From Pilatotrama ljubarskyi (lineage: Eukaryota > Basidiomycota > Agaricomycetes > Polyporales > Polyporaceae), in assembly GCA_022385805.1 (NCBI GenBank), contig MU277675.1:629568-693567 (forward strand): 64,000 nt of DNA, given 5' to 3'. The stretch's first letter is position 1. Each line of letters starts with the position of its first letter. The notes below the pieces were generated by a model. That model had not been told where the DNA came from. It did no database searches and was given only the letters and a program-made list of their open reading frames with translations. Shown here piece after piece: positions 12,711 through 27,359 of this stretch. Both the position numbers and the translations under genes were made by a program.

Positions 12711-14427
12711 TCACGAGCTGCTCTTGCGCAGGATGACCATCAGCCCGTCCGAGTGCGCCGAGAAGATCGCGTCGACGACAAGCTCCTCGTCCGACGCGCG
12801 CTGCGTCCGCGGCGGGCGCATCAACCCCCGCTCCCCTCTCTCCCTTTCTCCCCGGTCTCCTCTCTCTCCCCTCTCTCCTCTGTCTGCGCCGCGGTCCCGG
12901 TCCCGGTCCCTGTCCCGGTACCCTGCCGCTGAGGACGAGTAGTGGTGGTGCGCGGGACGCGTACGCGAGTGCGAGTGCCCCTGTGAGGAGTGCAGATCCG
13001 CGTGGCTGCCGTGCGCGTGCGCGTGCGAGCCATTGCGGTGGCGCGAGGGCACGGGGTCGGGGAGGCGGATGCTGTAGAGGTGCACGGGGAGCATCAGTAT
13101 CAATTCACCTGAATAAGAGGGCTCTGCTCGCGCCGCGAGTCGCGCACTGTGCGGCACCGCTCAGGCGGTCCGGCACAGGACGAAAGACCACAGGCGAGCG
13201 GGCAAAACAGCCCCGACTCACCTCGAATCTCGCCCGTTCACGCAAACCGTGAACTTCCCGAATCCGAACCCGCCATCGCTGGGCTGCCCGCGCTCGTTCA
13301 CGCCCCAGCCTTTGATGACGTCGATCCACGATCGGACGAGGTCCTCGTCCCGCCTGACGACGAAATCGAAGAAGCTCCGACCCATGCACGTTGTGGTCGA
13401 CAGGAGGCTGTCGTTCGAGCAGTACAGGATGCCGCAGTTCACGCTGAAGCGGTCGAGGATGAGCGCGGTGCGCACGGACTGCTCGGGAAGCGGGTCGAAG
13501 GAGATCACGGCGCGCGCGCGGGGGTCCCGTCGGTAGTCTCGCTCGTGAGAAGGTGAGCGGTCGCGCGAATGCGAGTGCGAGCGGGAGGAGTCGCGGTGCC
13601 GGGAGGGGCTGCCGGCGCGCGAGGGCAGGATGGGGCAGGGCGGCATCGGGTTCGGATCGTTCCATCGCTGCGTGCACATTCAGTGAGCAGACGGGCGTGG
13701 GCGTGTCCGACATGGGACACCTACTCTGAACTCGAGGTCCTTGGCGGTAGGGGTGATGATTTTGACCTCCTGGGCGGTGGAGGCGTTGTGCATCGCCTTC
13801 GGGCCCGGCGCCGCGAAGGACACGCTCCCGACGAGGACGTTCTGGCACACCGTCCGGGACTGCACGCCGCACGATCGGACGACGCCGTCAGCTCCAACAC
13901 GAGGGACGGACGAGAGGCGGGGACGCACGATGCCGCAGAGGATGTAGCCCTTGTACGGGTCCTTGTGCCGCATGCGGAGGTAGGCGAGGACGGCGGCCTG
14001 GTCCTGGGAGATGGTGGTGTAGTGGAGCTCCTTCACCTCGGAGAACTCGTCGGGATGGACGAGGTTGAGGGAGGAGGTGCCGATGAGCTCTTGCGGTTCA
14101 TAGCCTGTGAAGCAGAACCGGATTACCAAGTATCGGAGAAAGCGTGAGCGGTGCGAGACGCGTGGGGAGGGGCGGGCGGACGCACCGAGGAGGTCTGAGA
14201 CGGATTCGGAGCAGTATACCCAGTTGGCCTGGGGAGAGGAGATGGGTTAGGCTGGGGGCTGCAGAGGGGGGAGAGCGGGCGTCAGCATAGGCAAGCTCAC
14301 GTCTTCTGTGAAATCGACGATCCCGACTGGACAGGGTGCGGGGAGATGGTCAGCAGGAGGAATGACAGGACGAAAGGGAGGAGGAGGACGCACTGAAGGA
14401 GACGCAGGCGGGGGACGAGGAATCCAT
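12711..14427 (-). CDS. PAS-domain protein with His-rich and Arg/Asp-repeat C-terminal region
   Basis: Seven exons (14394-14427, 14301-14326, 14186-14228, 13929-14104, 13725-13859, 13222-13667, 12711-13146) give 431 residues with all splice phases consistent. The first PAS-like domain covers about residues 10-140 and includes GIVDFTEDANWVYCSESVSD, YEPQELIGTS, LVHPDEF and KDPYKGYILCGI. A second PAS-like part follows about residues 180-290, with SVRTALILDRFSVNCGILYC and FFDFVVRRDEDLV. The C-terminal third contains alternating Ser/His (SHAHAHGSHAD), repeated RD, and repeated GER units, and ends in a conserved-looking block with DAIFSAHSDGLMVILR. PAS domains sense ligands or mediate dimerisation, and fungal examples include white-collar light regulators. 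I see no GATA zinc finger or kinase domain, so the output is unknown. The 75-nt intron before the last exon was chosen because the nearer acceptor breaks the frame. Confidence 0.8.
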
Positions 14428-15222
14428 GGGTGGCGGCGGATGGGGAGAGAGAACAGAGGACGTCAGAGCAAAAGAGACGATAGTGGCGATAGGTGGTGTA
14501 TTTCTAGAAGGGATAGGCGTCCGGGAAGTGTTGGTGGGACACGCTACGTGTGTGGCATCGATTCTTCGCGTCTACTTGGGCGCCCAGAAGCCGTACGCGG
14601 TCGTCGACAGAAGCTCGACGGCGGGAGGGCAGGGGAACGGCGGTGCTGCGGAGGTGGGGGTGCGCAGGACGGGGATCACGACGACGACAGCAGCGCAGGC
14701 GGGGATGGGGAGAGGAGAGCGCAGGGCCGAGGAGTCTAAACGGGAATCAGAGTGCTGCAGAGGACGCGGACGCGGGCGAACAGAGGAAATGCTCCCAGTC
14801 CGATCTGCCATCCCCCTGCAGGCGCCTCTCCTCCGCCCACTCCTTTGAGGGCATGCACGCCATCTGGCAAAGCAGCACACGCGGCAGCAACCGGCGCACA
14901 GACAAGGCAATCGTCGTTTACAGTACAGTGTCCGCTGTCGACGCGAGCAGCGTTGTCGACGTTGTTTCGCCCGCCCGTCCCCCACACGAGCACGCTGCCC
15001 GAGCACGCGACCCGAATCCATGGCCCCGGGTCCGCGCGCCAATGTGAGATCCCGGGCAGGGCGGCAAATCTTCCCACGGCCTCGCGCTACACGAGATCTG
15101 AATTCGGCAGGATCTTTGCCCGTCCGAGTTTATGTCCGCGTGCTCTCTCTCCTCCTCTCACTCTCATCGCCCAATTCACAGCGTCCACCCGCCCGTTTCC
15201 ATTCAGATTCAATCAGGAGAGA
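14428..15222. other. Divergent promoter region between the PAS gene and TRM61
   Basis: The two start codons face away from each other across 795 bases, so this stretch probably holds both promoters. The plus strand is purine-rich near the PAS end and pyrimidine-rich near the TRM61 end. I recognise no gene or defined operator inside. Confidence 0.5.
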
Positions 15223-18712
<3,490 letters not shown>

Positions 18713-18838
18713 AGAGGGTGCGTCCGGGCGCCGGACTTGTACAGTAAGACTAGAACAACAACGTCGCATCTACATGTGTACACTATAATGATAACGATAC
18801 TCCCTCGCGCGTCCTCCTCGCCGTCCACGTTCCGGAGG

Positions 18839-21800
18839 CTATTCGGCCACGGCGCGCCGGTACGCCTCTTCCGTCTCCCGCTCCTCCTGTATCTTGCTTG
18901 CGCTCTTCTGGCCACGCGTCCGCAAGACGCGTGTTGACGGAGGGACAGGCGGCGGGGGCTTCTTTGCCCGTGCCCTCTTCGCTGGCGACGGCGTAGGAAG
19001 AGCATCAACCTCGGAAGCCTCCCCTCTCCCGTCCTCCGAGGAGGACGCCTCGGAATCCTCCGCCTCCGCCCTCGTCCGCTTCCGCGTGCGCCGCGGCTTG
19101 AGCGTCGATGACGACGACGCGGAGGCAGCCTTGCCTCCTCTAGCGTTCCCCCGGCCCTTCTCTCTCGTCGCAGCGCCATTTCGAGGGGTAGACGTTCCGC
19201 TCTTGGACGCTGCCTTGGAAGTGCGGGTGCTCCTGCTGCCGTTCGCAGGCTTCTGCTCTCCGACGGGCGGCGTGGCGGGTGCAGCGAAGGCGAGTTCTTC
19301 GACGGCGTTTGCCGAGCCGTCTTTGGCGGTGTCGTTGCGGCGTGCAGCCTCTTCCGCGAGCTCCTGCATCGTCTTCGGCGCGCCGTTGAGCTGGGGCGCG
19401 ACCACGACGTCCTCCATGTCATCATCGTCGTGTTCCCCTTCTCCGTCGATCACCTGCAGCTTGTCGCCCCGCAGAACGTGTTCCTCTGCCTCTTCTTCCT
19501 CCTCCTGCTGACGGGCGCGTTCGATGATATCCAGGTCCGCGCCGTCGGGATCGTCAGCCTTCTTGAGCTCGCCGAGGGCGGATCGGCTCGTGCCCGCGTG
19601 CGCGACGATCTCGTGGAGGTTCCGCGGGAGCGTGTACGGCTGCACGACGTCGTCGACGCCCGTCAGGAAGCCGCCGCCTGCTGCGTGCTTCTCCGGGTCC
19701 TGCAGGTGCGGACGGAACGGGTCAGCGAACTGATCGACTCGGAGGAGGCGCAGGGGGGTGGCTAATGAAGTGATGGTGTCGCAGGTGACGGCAGATCAGG
19801 GCGGAGCGCGCCGTCTAGTCGCAGGTGGATTGAGTGAACGGCCCCTCGTGGGACCGTAATGCAATACCAGACGGGCCAAAGTGAAGAAAGGCGAAAAGAC
19901 GCTCACCTCCTCGATCGGATCGCCGTCCTTGTCCTTGTTCGCAGCGGCGGCACCTCCCTGGGCACCACTGGCGTCGTCGGCGCAGTCAGCGTACTGTTCG
20001 AGCAGCCGTTGGCGGATACGGAGGCCTTGCACGAGCTTGGTCCACCGCTTGATCACCTGCTCCTGCCTCTTCGCGCGCCGCTTCGCTTCTGCGTCTTGCT
20101 CCGCTTCCCAATACGCCTGCGCAAGCACACGCGTGGAGCGAAGTCAAAAGTCAGCTAATGTCACCGCTTCCGAGAGCTTGGCCCCATTCATCGGATGAAC
20201 GTGGCCAGCGGGCCCAGTGCGGGGCAAAGAGGGGGGAGCGAGCATGCTTACCTCGAGGAGCGCGGCTTCGTTCTCCGCGGCGACGACTACACCCGTGATG
20301 ACGGGGAAGGCGCGACGCTTCTTGAACTCGAAGCCTGTCTAAGGGTAGATGAAGCGTCAGATGCGAGCGACGATCACAGCAGCCCGCGAGAGGCAGCACT
20401 CAAGCTGCTAGGTATGAGGATACGTACCACAGCTTCCGCGTAGTCGAACCCTAGCTGACGGGCGAGCTTCGCTGTTCCCTTGTCTGCAAAAGTAAGGTCG
20501 TCGGTAATTTATTCAGACAAAGTTGGATCAAAGAACGGAAGCGGCGATGGGCGAACTTACAGGGTACATGCGCAGCACCGGCAGGCAGCATGGACGGTAC
20601 ATAGAGGTCGATATTCCCGAAGTCATTCTTCGGCACCTTGCCCTGCAGTCAATGGAATCACAAAGCAGCGATCAGCCTTCACCGAAGGCGACTTGCGAGC
20701 TGAGCTGCGCAAACACTCACGTCGACGACTGGATCCGGTCTGTACAGCTCCGTCTGGTGCTCGGCGTACAGGCCCTGCATCACGCCTTCCTCGCTGGCGA
20801 ATCCCTCTCCGGGAGTGCCACCGCCGCCCGCGTCCCAAGAAAGCTCGAGTTCCTCCCCCTCCGCCCCGTCTTCTCCCGTGTCGCCCGCCGCCGCCTTCTT
20901 CTTCGAACTGCTCGACGCCGACGCCGCCCGCTCACGCTGATCCGCCAGCACCAACTCAATGGCGCGTTTCTTGTTGACGGTGACGGCGCGCTGCTTGACC
21001 CACTTGAGCGGCTGCGCGCCCTCCCGCACCTTGCGGCCCTGGCGCATCCAGTTCTCCGCCGTCTTGAGCGTGAGCACGTTCGCGCGCGGGTACACAGGCT
21101 CGCCGCGGAATTTGCCGAGCTCTGTGGGCGGGTCGACGACCTCGTCCCGCTTGAGGTGCCGCTCGAGGACGTACAGGGGGTGATCTTTGAACCCGGCCAT
21201 AGAGGTGGGCATGCCTTCGGTCATTTGGTTCGCTTGCAGCTCTTCGTCTTCGAGGTCGTCCCGTTGCTACGGATCGTGTCATGCAAATCAGTCTCACTAC
21301 ACCCGTATGCGAGGTGCAGGAGCGTACGCACCAGCCGATACGGCCTCTTCACCATGTTGCATATCCGCTCCCACCACTCCCGCCTCCCCTTCCCGCCCTG
21401 CTGCACCTTCGCGACCTTCGCGCCGTACTCGCGCGCATACCGTGGAGTGACGTCGCGCGCGTACCCGTCCTCCTCAAACGCGAGCACGTACACCATCCGA
21501 TTCTCCACGCGCACCGGGCGGCGGCGGTCGGGCTTTGCGGAGGCTGGCGCGTTCGGGTTCGGCGTCGGGTCGAACGCTTTGCGGCGGTTGACGATGACGC
21601 GGACGGGGTCGACGGGCAGCCAGCGCGCGTCGGCGCGCGAGAAGACTTCGGTCCAGAAGACGGGGGCGGTCGTCGTCGGGTCCGGAGTGCGTTCTCCTGC
21701 ACAACAATCAGTTCACTACGGACGATCTCTGTCCGCTTGCGATATACGCACTTGGTCGCGGTCGCTCGGCCTCAGACGTCGCCGCCGAACCGAGTTTCTG

Positions 21801-23064
21801 CCCTCTGCTCTTCCGCAATCTGATGACCGGGGGTGCCTTCTTCTTGGCCTTATCCCGGCCGCTTGTCGCAGGACTGCTCCCGTCCAAACGCTTTCCGCCC
21901 ACTGGGAACGGAGAGCGCCCTCGCGGCGTGCTGACTGCAGAAGATCCCGGTATGCTCACCTCCTCCATGTCGTCGTCGTCTTCATCATCGCCTCCTGTGG
22001 CTTTCGCCCTCCCTTTGCCCTTGACATCACCGTTCTCCTGTGGAGGCTTCGCCCTCTTCTTCCCTGTGGGTTTCGGCTTACCGACGCCCGCCTGCCAAGG
22101 CACGCTCTGCAGACTGACCACGAGCCGCGCCGGGATACCCAGCGCACGACAGAGCGCAGTGAACAGCTGCGCGCTCGTATCGCGCGACCCGCGGCGCATC
22201 AGCGCGTGCTTCATCAGGCTCTTCACGCTCCTCATCCTCTCCCCCTCGATCCCGTACCGCTCCTCGTCGTCCTCATCATCATCATCCTCGACCGCTCTCG
22301 CCTTCCCCTTCCCCTTGGGGTCGGAGCGTTGGGGACCAGGAGGCGTGAGCCGGATGGTCTTCTGCACCTCTTCGAAGGTGCGCGAGCGGATGTGGCCGGT
22401 GGGCACGATTTCAAAGGTGCTGGCCCACCAGTCGGCGAGGCGGGTGATCGCGGACTCGAAGAGGCGGCCGCGCTTGGCTGCTTCGGGCACGCGCGACTTG
22501 TGGATCATCGCGAAGGCGTTCTGGAGAGGGAGCGGGGTGAGGGAGAGGAGGCGGGCCTGGAGGTCACCGGCGGACGGGTGTGAACATAAGGCGCGGATAC
22601 TGATAGAGGGGAGATGGATTCACGCACTTGGAGTAGGGGATCGTTGAGCCAATGGTTGCGCACTTTGGCGTTCATGAGGAGCGCGACGGTGTGTATCTTG
22701 TGGCAGTCGAGGCGGACGAGCCTGTCCGCGGCCAACTGAACCGCTCTTGCGTTCTTCCTGCGCGCACCATGTAACTCGCTCAGCGTCCGTTCCGCTCGCC
22801 TCTGGCCCTGACCAATCGTGAAACTCACTTGGGATCTCCCTTCTGCTTCCCCTTCGTCTGGATCGTGATCTCGATGTTCGCCTTCTCCGACGGGCCCGGC
22901 TCAGCCTCCTGCGACTCGCCATAGTACTCTTTCAGGCCCGCGGCCGTCTCAGCCTGCAGCTGCGCGCTGTCGAGCGTGAGGGCGGGCGCGGAGACCTCGA
23001 CTTCCTCCCAGTCGAAGTCATCTTCGCTTTCCTCGCCGAGCTGCGAGCTGTTCTCGGTGTTCAT
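18839..23064 (-). CDS. RAD4: RAD4/XPC-family DNA damage recognition protein
   Basis: Ten exons (22829-23064, 22628-22757, 21752-22556, 21332-21696, 20721-21266, 20561-20642, 20428-20483, 20252-20338, 19907-20116, 18839-19699) give 1125 residues with matching phases throughout. The transglutaminase-like core is visible in AVQLAADRLVRLDCHKIHTV, LPLQNAFAMIHKSRVP, LFTALCRALGIPARLVVSLQ and FWTEVFSRADARWLPVDPVR. The beta-hairpin domains follow: HPLYVLERHLKRDEVV and WMRQGRKVR (BHD1/2), then FGNIDLYVPSMLPAG, LARQLGFDYAEAV and FEFKKRRAFPVITGVVVA (BHD3). Acidic loops interrupt the core, and about 200 basic/Ser-rich residues end the protein. By family it binds helix-distorting lesions with RAD23 and starts global nucleotide-excision repair in the nucleus. 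It shares a short 3' region with TRM61. Confidence 0.94.
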
Positions 23065-23871
23065 GGCTGAACGCCCGCCTCAGGTAGTTGAATTATTCTT
23101 GCGCACGCCGTTCACGTCGGGAGATCTGGTCGCGTGAGATGCTGAGCTGTACGCTGGCCTGTCTTGTGTCTGTCGCAATATGCAAAAAGGCTTGACGGTG
23201 CACGGAGGGTTGTGCTAAGTTGAAGTCGTCCTCTTCGGATGCCTGCAATGGGAGACTGGCGAGCAGCTCGGCGGCGGTCACGAAGGGTCCAGCAAGACAG
23301 CTGCGTGCAGTGACTGTCCGTTCGCCAACACACGGAGTCACCAGAGTGGCAAGGGAGCCGAAACCGCTGCTCCCAAACGGAGTCTGAGAACAAGTCCGGT
23401 CCCGCGCATCCCGGGCCCGCGGCCCCGCGAACCGCCCTGCGCGCGGTGGAGCCGCGTCGCTGAGTCAGGCAACACGGCGTGACTCCGTCCCCGTGATCTA
23501 GTCACATCCGCCTCTGTCACGCTGAGATGCCTGAAGCTCAGAGTCGCAGCCTTCAAAGTTGAACGTTCATGGACACACCGTACCAAAAGTTCTCCCCATA
23601 CTGTTAGTTTGATGATGGTAAGCAATCGTTGCGAGAAAGCATGGATTTGCCAGTGAGCGGGGTACGAGAGCACAAAAGCCGAGCAAAAGTATCGATACAA
23701 CCTAAAACACCAGACCATTGAAGCGAAGAATACGCACATTGCTGCAAACAGGTACCCAAAGGAAGAAAGAAGTCATAACAGAAGAAGCGGGCGCCGGAAG
23801 GAGGTATATCCTCTGTGACCTTCCGCAGGGCAGCAATCGTCACCAGGTGTCGTCAAGCGTACGCTCCCCAA
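23065..23871. other. Intergenic region: RAD4 promoter and 3' region of the secreted-protein gene
   Basis: Both flanking genes are on the minus strand. Bases just below 23871 are the likely 3' untranslated region of the secreted-protein gene, and those just above 23065 the RAD4 promoter. I recognise nothing else. Confidence 0.5.
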
Positions 23872-25048
23872 TCAAGCCTTTGCGGTGGCAGTAGGAGTGA
23901 CGGTGACTGTTACCGTAGAGCCTGGGCGACGAAGTCAGCAAAATGTCCGACGTAGTAGCTTGGATATGGGGCTTACTGGGAGGCGCGCAGGTCGCGGTGG
24001 CATCACTATGGGGACAAGGCCGTAGTCAGTACATCGGAATGGAGGGAGCTGCACTCCGGCTTGATACTCACGCAGCGGCAGTAGCTGTGGCAGTCACCGT
24101 AACGGTGACAGCTACAGGGGCGTCAGTAGTGCTTCAACGGGGAAAGAAGCGTAGACACTCACTCTCTTCAGCGCAGTCATCAGTGGAGGTAGCAGTACCC
24201 GAAGACGTGCTCCTTGCAATGGTCGTCATCAGTACAGAGCACAGCTTGGAATTAGCGGACGGCATACCCTGCAGAGATGCCGGCAACAGCAGCGTTGATC
24301 TCGTCTGGAGTAGCATCGGGGACGAGCAGGTTCTGCGTGAAGATGCAGCCGTTCGGGTCGTTCGCATCGTCGCACGAGTTACCCTTGCCCGTGTTGTCGT
24401 TCTTGTCCCCGGGCGCGAATGTGCCGGACTTGAGCGCGTCCTGCGGGTTACCCCCAATCGACGCGATCTGCTTCGCGAGCTCGAGTGTGATCGCCTTGTT
24501 CGTCGCGGCAGCGCCGTCCGACGCCGGGTCCTGGTGCTGCGTGAGCGCCGCGACCTCGGGGTTCTTCGCGGTCTGCGTGCACAGCGCGCTCTTGACGCCG
24601 ACACCGCCGGTGTTGCGCTCGATCGCGCGGAAGATGAGCGCGTTCACCATGCCGTCGAGGTCCCCGGCCGCCTTGGCGTTTGTGAAGGCCTGGTCGGCGA
24701 CTGCCTGCTGGAGACAGGCGAGGTCCTGCAACAAAGGTTGGCATTGCTCATTCTCTTTGGTGACGAGGAAGGCTTACGGTGATGTCACCAGCACCAGCCT
24801 TCGCGGCGGCATCGCCCAAGAGGGCAAAGACGGGATCCTGGATTTTGTCGGGGTTGTTCAGGTTGAGGCTCTGACGGACCTTCGTGAGGATAGGCTCGTG
24901 CGAGTGCTCTATGACCTTTGTCAGGGTACCATGGAAGCATCGCCAGGAATGCAAGTTGTTTACCTTGAGGGACTTCGCGGCGAACGGGCACAGCGACAGC
25001 CAGGTAAGAGAAGACGGTCAGGAGGGCAAAGGACTTGATGGAGACCAT
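23872..25048 (-). CDS. Secreted protein of unknown function with Thr/Val-rich C-terminal tail
   Basis: Seven exons (24964-25048, 24778-24908, 24268-24725, 24163-24212, 24072-24111, 23977-24005, 23872-23921) give 280 residues. A signal peptide is clear (MVSIKSFALLTVFSYLAVAV), followed by a processing-like RREVPQEHSHE. The central domain contains SLNLNNPDKIQDPVFALLGD, TQHQDPASDGAAATNKAITL and FTQNLLVPDATPDEINAAV, plus paired cysteines. I recall this pattern from basidiomycete secretomes but know no function. The last four short exons encode a Ser/Thr tail and two TVTVTVT blocks (TVTVTVTATATA, then STVTVTVTPTATA). This tail may be O-glycosylated or interact with the cell wall, which is inference. 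Stopping at the end of the large exon (24258) would miss these exons, but all four junctions are in phase. Its 5' leader has a likely 75-nt intron (25122-25196). Confidence 0.85.
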
Positions 25049-26406
25049 GGTGAGTATGTGTAAAGAGACCGGGGTGCGGTTGAATGAAGAAAGTCAAGAA
25101 GGAAGGTGGTGCGCCAGCGACCTGTCCAGAGAGTCGATGAGGTTGTCAGCGTTGTATGTACACTCTGCCGTGGCATGATTACGAAGCGCTACTCACGAAG
25201 AACGGAAGAACTTGGAAGAGAGCAACAAGACCCGGTCTTGGCTGGTGAGTGAGGAGAGAATGCAGGAACCGCCGAAGCTCCTCCTCCGCCTTTATACCGC
25301 CCCCGAAGACCAAAGGACCTTGTCACGATCGGCCCTCGAGACGCGAGGCACCCGCGGCCGTTGCCATGCTCTCGGCGCGCGCCGTCGAGGACGACAAAAT
25401 GACCCATGAGGGTCGTGCATGCACAAATTACGTTCCGTGCGGAACTTCTGGTGGTGGGATTTCCCTCCGGCTCGGACGAGCGTTGTCCTGGTTTCTGCGC
25501 GATTCGCATCTGCGATCAAAGACGGCAAGTGACATACCATATCTGGCGATATATCAATCCGGGACCGTCGGCGAAGAGCGGTCCGTCGCCTTCCGTCGCA
25601 TGCGCGGAAGACCTGATGCCGAGTTGCACACACCACGCCAGGAGAGAGCAACGCTTGCTCCCATTGCAAAGGGTGTCTCGGAGGTCTCGACTTGGAGAGC
25701 CAGAGACTCCTACAATAGCTCAATTTGCGAGGAAAGAGTGTGATACGGTGTGATACTCACCCTTATCCTGACAGGCACGCGGTGATGATCCTGTGGCCCT
25801 CCGTCCTGGAGAGTCGAGACACCGCTCCGACGATCGCTACGTCGCGCATCAACGTCCTCGCCGCTCTCCCTTAGGCCGAATGATGTCCGAGGGTAAGATG
25901 GCCGTTTATCAGTACATAAGTACGCACTGCACCGGAGGTTGTTGGGCTTGGACATGGCAGTTGATCTTTCAGCAAGAGCTCGCGCCGTTTTGTGTAAGGA
26001 TGTAAGGAGATAGCACCTCGACTCGAAGGCAATAGATGGGGACGTACTACGGCATCTAGAGAAGCTACGTCATTTCAGCTTCTGTAGAACATACCAATGT
26101 CGAAGCTATCCCACTCCCTACGTTTGAAGGACTGACAGCAAAATGGCTGCACACATGCCCTACTCACCTCTCCGCACGCCAGGGAATTACATTCATTGGC
26201 ACACTGTTTCCGTGGATGTTTGCCGCAAATAATCTTGGGCGCACATGAGAGCCGAACGGCCTTCACGGCCTCGACATGGAGGTCTCGGGCAATGTGGATA
26301 CCGCTGTGAGGTAGTGGTGGTGTGACTGCGAGCGGGCAGACGGGGAAAGAGGGTATGGCAGTTTCGAGGTATGATATAGCGACCGAAAGATTGGCTGCAT
26401 CTAATT
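25049..26406. other. Intergenic region upstream of the secreted-protein gene
   Basis: It contains the promoter and 5' leader of the secreted-protein gene near its lower end and the 3' region of the coiled-coil gene at its upper end. A GT-AG pair at 25122-25196 on the minus strand looks like an intron in the 5' leader. I see no supported gene in the rest. Confidence 0.45.
25291..25296 (-). promoter_or_regulatory. TATA box of the secreted-protein gene
   Basis: On the minus strand TATAAA sits in a GC-rich context about 240 bases before the start codon, or about 165 bases once the putative leader intron is removed. A clear TATA box fits a regulated, highly expressed secreted product. Confidence 0.5.
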
Positions 26407-27146
26407 CTACACAATGCGGACAGTCGTGCCGTTCTTCTTGGAGAGTGCGTGCACGTCCTCCTCTTTCGGCACAACGGCATATCAGTGCTCTGGTACACAG
26501 GCAATGGTTCAGATACGTACGGATGCCCCATACATGCGCCCTGAGGTCAAGGAATTCTACGGAGAGGCAGATCAGTAACATGCCGGAGGACAGATTGCCG
26601 TTACATACCGACGTGCAAGCCATCGTACAACTTCTTCATCTCGGCGCGCACACGCGAGATATCCTCCTTGGTGGCTGCAGATTCGCTCAGGGCCTTCAGG
26701 TCCTTCTCTACCGCTTCAATTCTCCTGACATGAGCAGAGACCTATCCAGAGCATTAGAGACGGCTCTTCGTGGTGATGAGTAGCTGCGATGCAGACGTAC
26801 CTTCTGCGTGCTTGTTTGCAGTTCCTCCACGCTCGCCTGCAATGCCGCAGAGGCGAGCTTGTACTCCTCCAACAGATGATACGCAGCGAGAGATGACGCG
26901 AGAGAAAACCCAAACAAGAACCCAACGATGCTATGGTGAGCGTATGAGTATCTTTGCCCTTCCGATGCGATGAAGCTGCACGCACCCTCCCCGGAATGCA
27001 CCGACGGGCTTCTTCGCTGGGGGCACGCTTCCCAGGTTGGGAGTCGTCTCTTGGCGCACGGCCCGCGTGCTAGAGAGCAGACGGCTCTGAATTCGCGATG
27101 AATGTGTTCGAGCGAGCGGAAGAGTCCGAGCAGCGAGGGAGGCCAT
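26407..27146 (-). CDS. Small mitochondrial-type membrane protein with a coiled coil
   Basis: Five exons (26986-27146, 26801-26930, 26609-26741, 26521-26556, 26407-26462) give 171 residues, all in phase. The N-terminus (MASLAARTLPLARTHSSRIQ) is rich in Arg, Ser and Ala and lacks acidic residues, as in a mitochondrial presequence. One transmembrane segment follows (IVGFLFGFSLASSLAAYHLL, about residues 55-75). The remainder is heptad-like, with LQASVEELQTSTQK, RRIEAVEKDLKALSESAATK and DISRVRAEMKKLYDGLH. I recognise the arrangement from other agaricomycete proteins but cannot name a function. It is divergent from POP1 across 213 bases. Confidence 0.75.
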
Positions 27147-27359
27147 GTTCGTGGCTGGTGGTGGCTGTTGGTGAGTGGGCGGACCCGCGAGCGCTGCAGA
27201 TTCAGTGCCACAACGCGCTCCCCGGCGCGTAACGCGACGTGAGGGCCTCTTCAGCTTCAGCCACTACCATCATCTTTCTTCACTCTCCTCCGACCCTCGT
27301 CTATCTGGCTTGATAGCTCAACACATCTACCCCTAGGCAAAACTTGAGGAAGGTCCATC
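27147..27359. promoter_or_regulatory. Short divergent promoter between the coiled-coil gene and POP1
   Basis: The two start codons are only 213 bases apart and point away from each other. The two genes therefore almost certainly share upstream regulatory sequence. No clear TATA box is visible, which suits housekeeping genes. Confidence 0.6.

Noticed and set aside
20523..22583. A 686-codon open frame on the plus strand opposite RAD4
   Set aside because: It lies entirely antisense to RAD4 exons, whose motifs and splice phases are consistent. High GC leaves long antisense frames.
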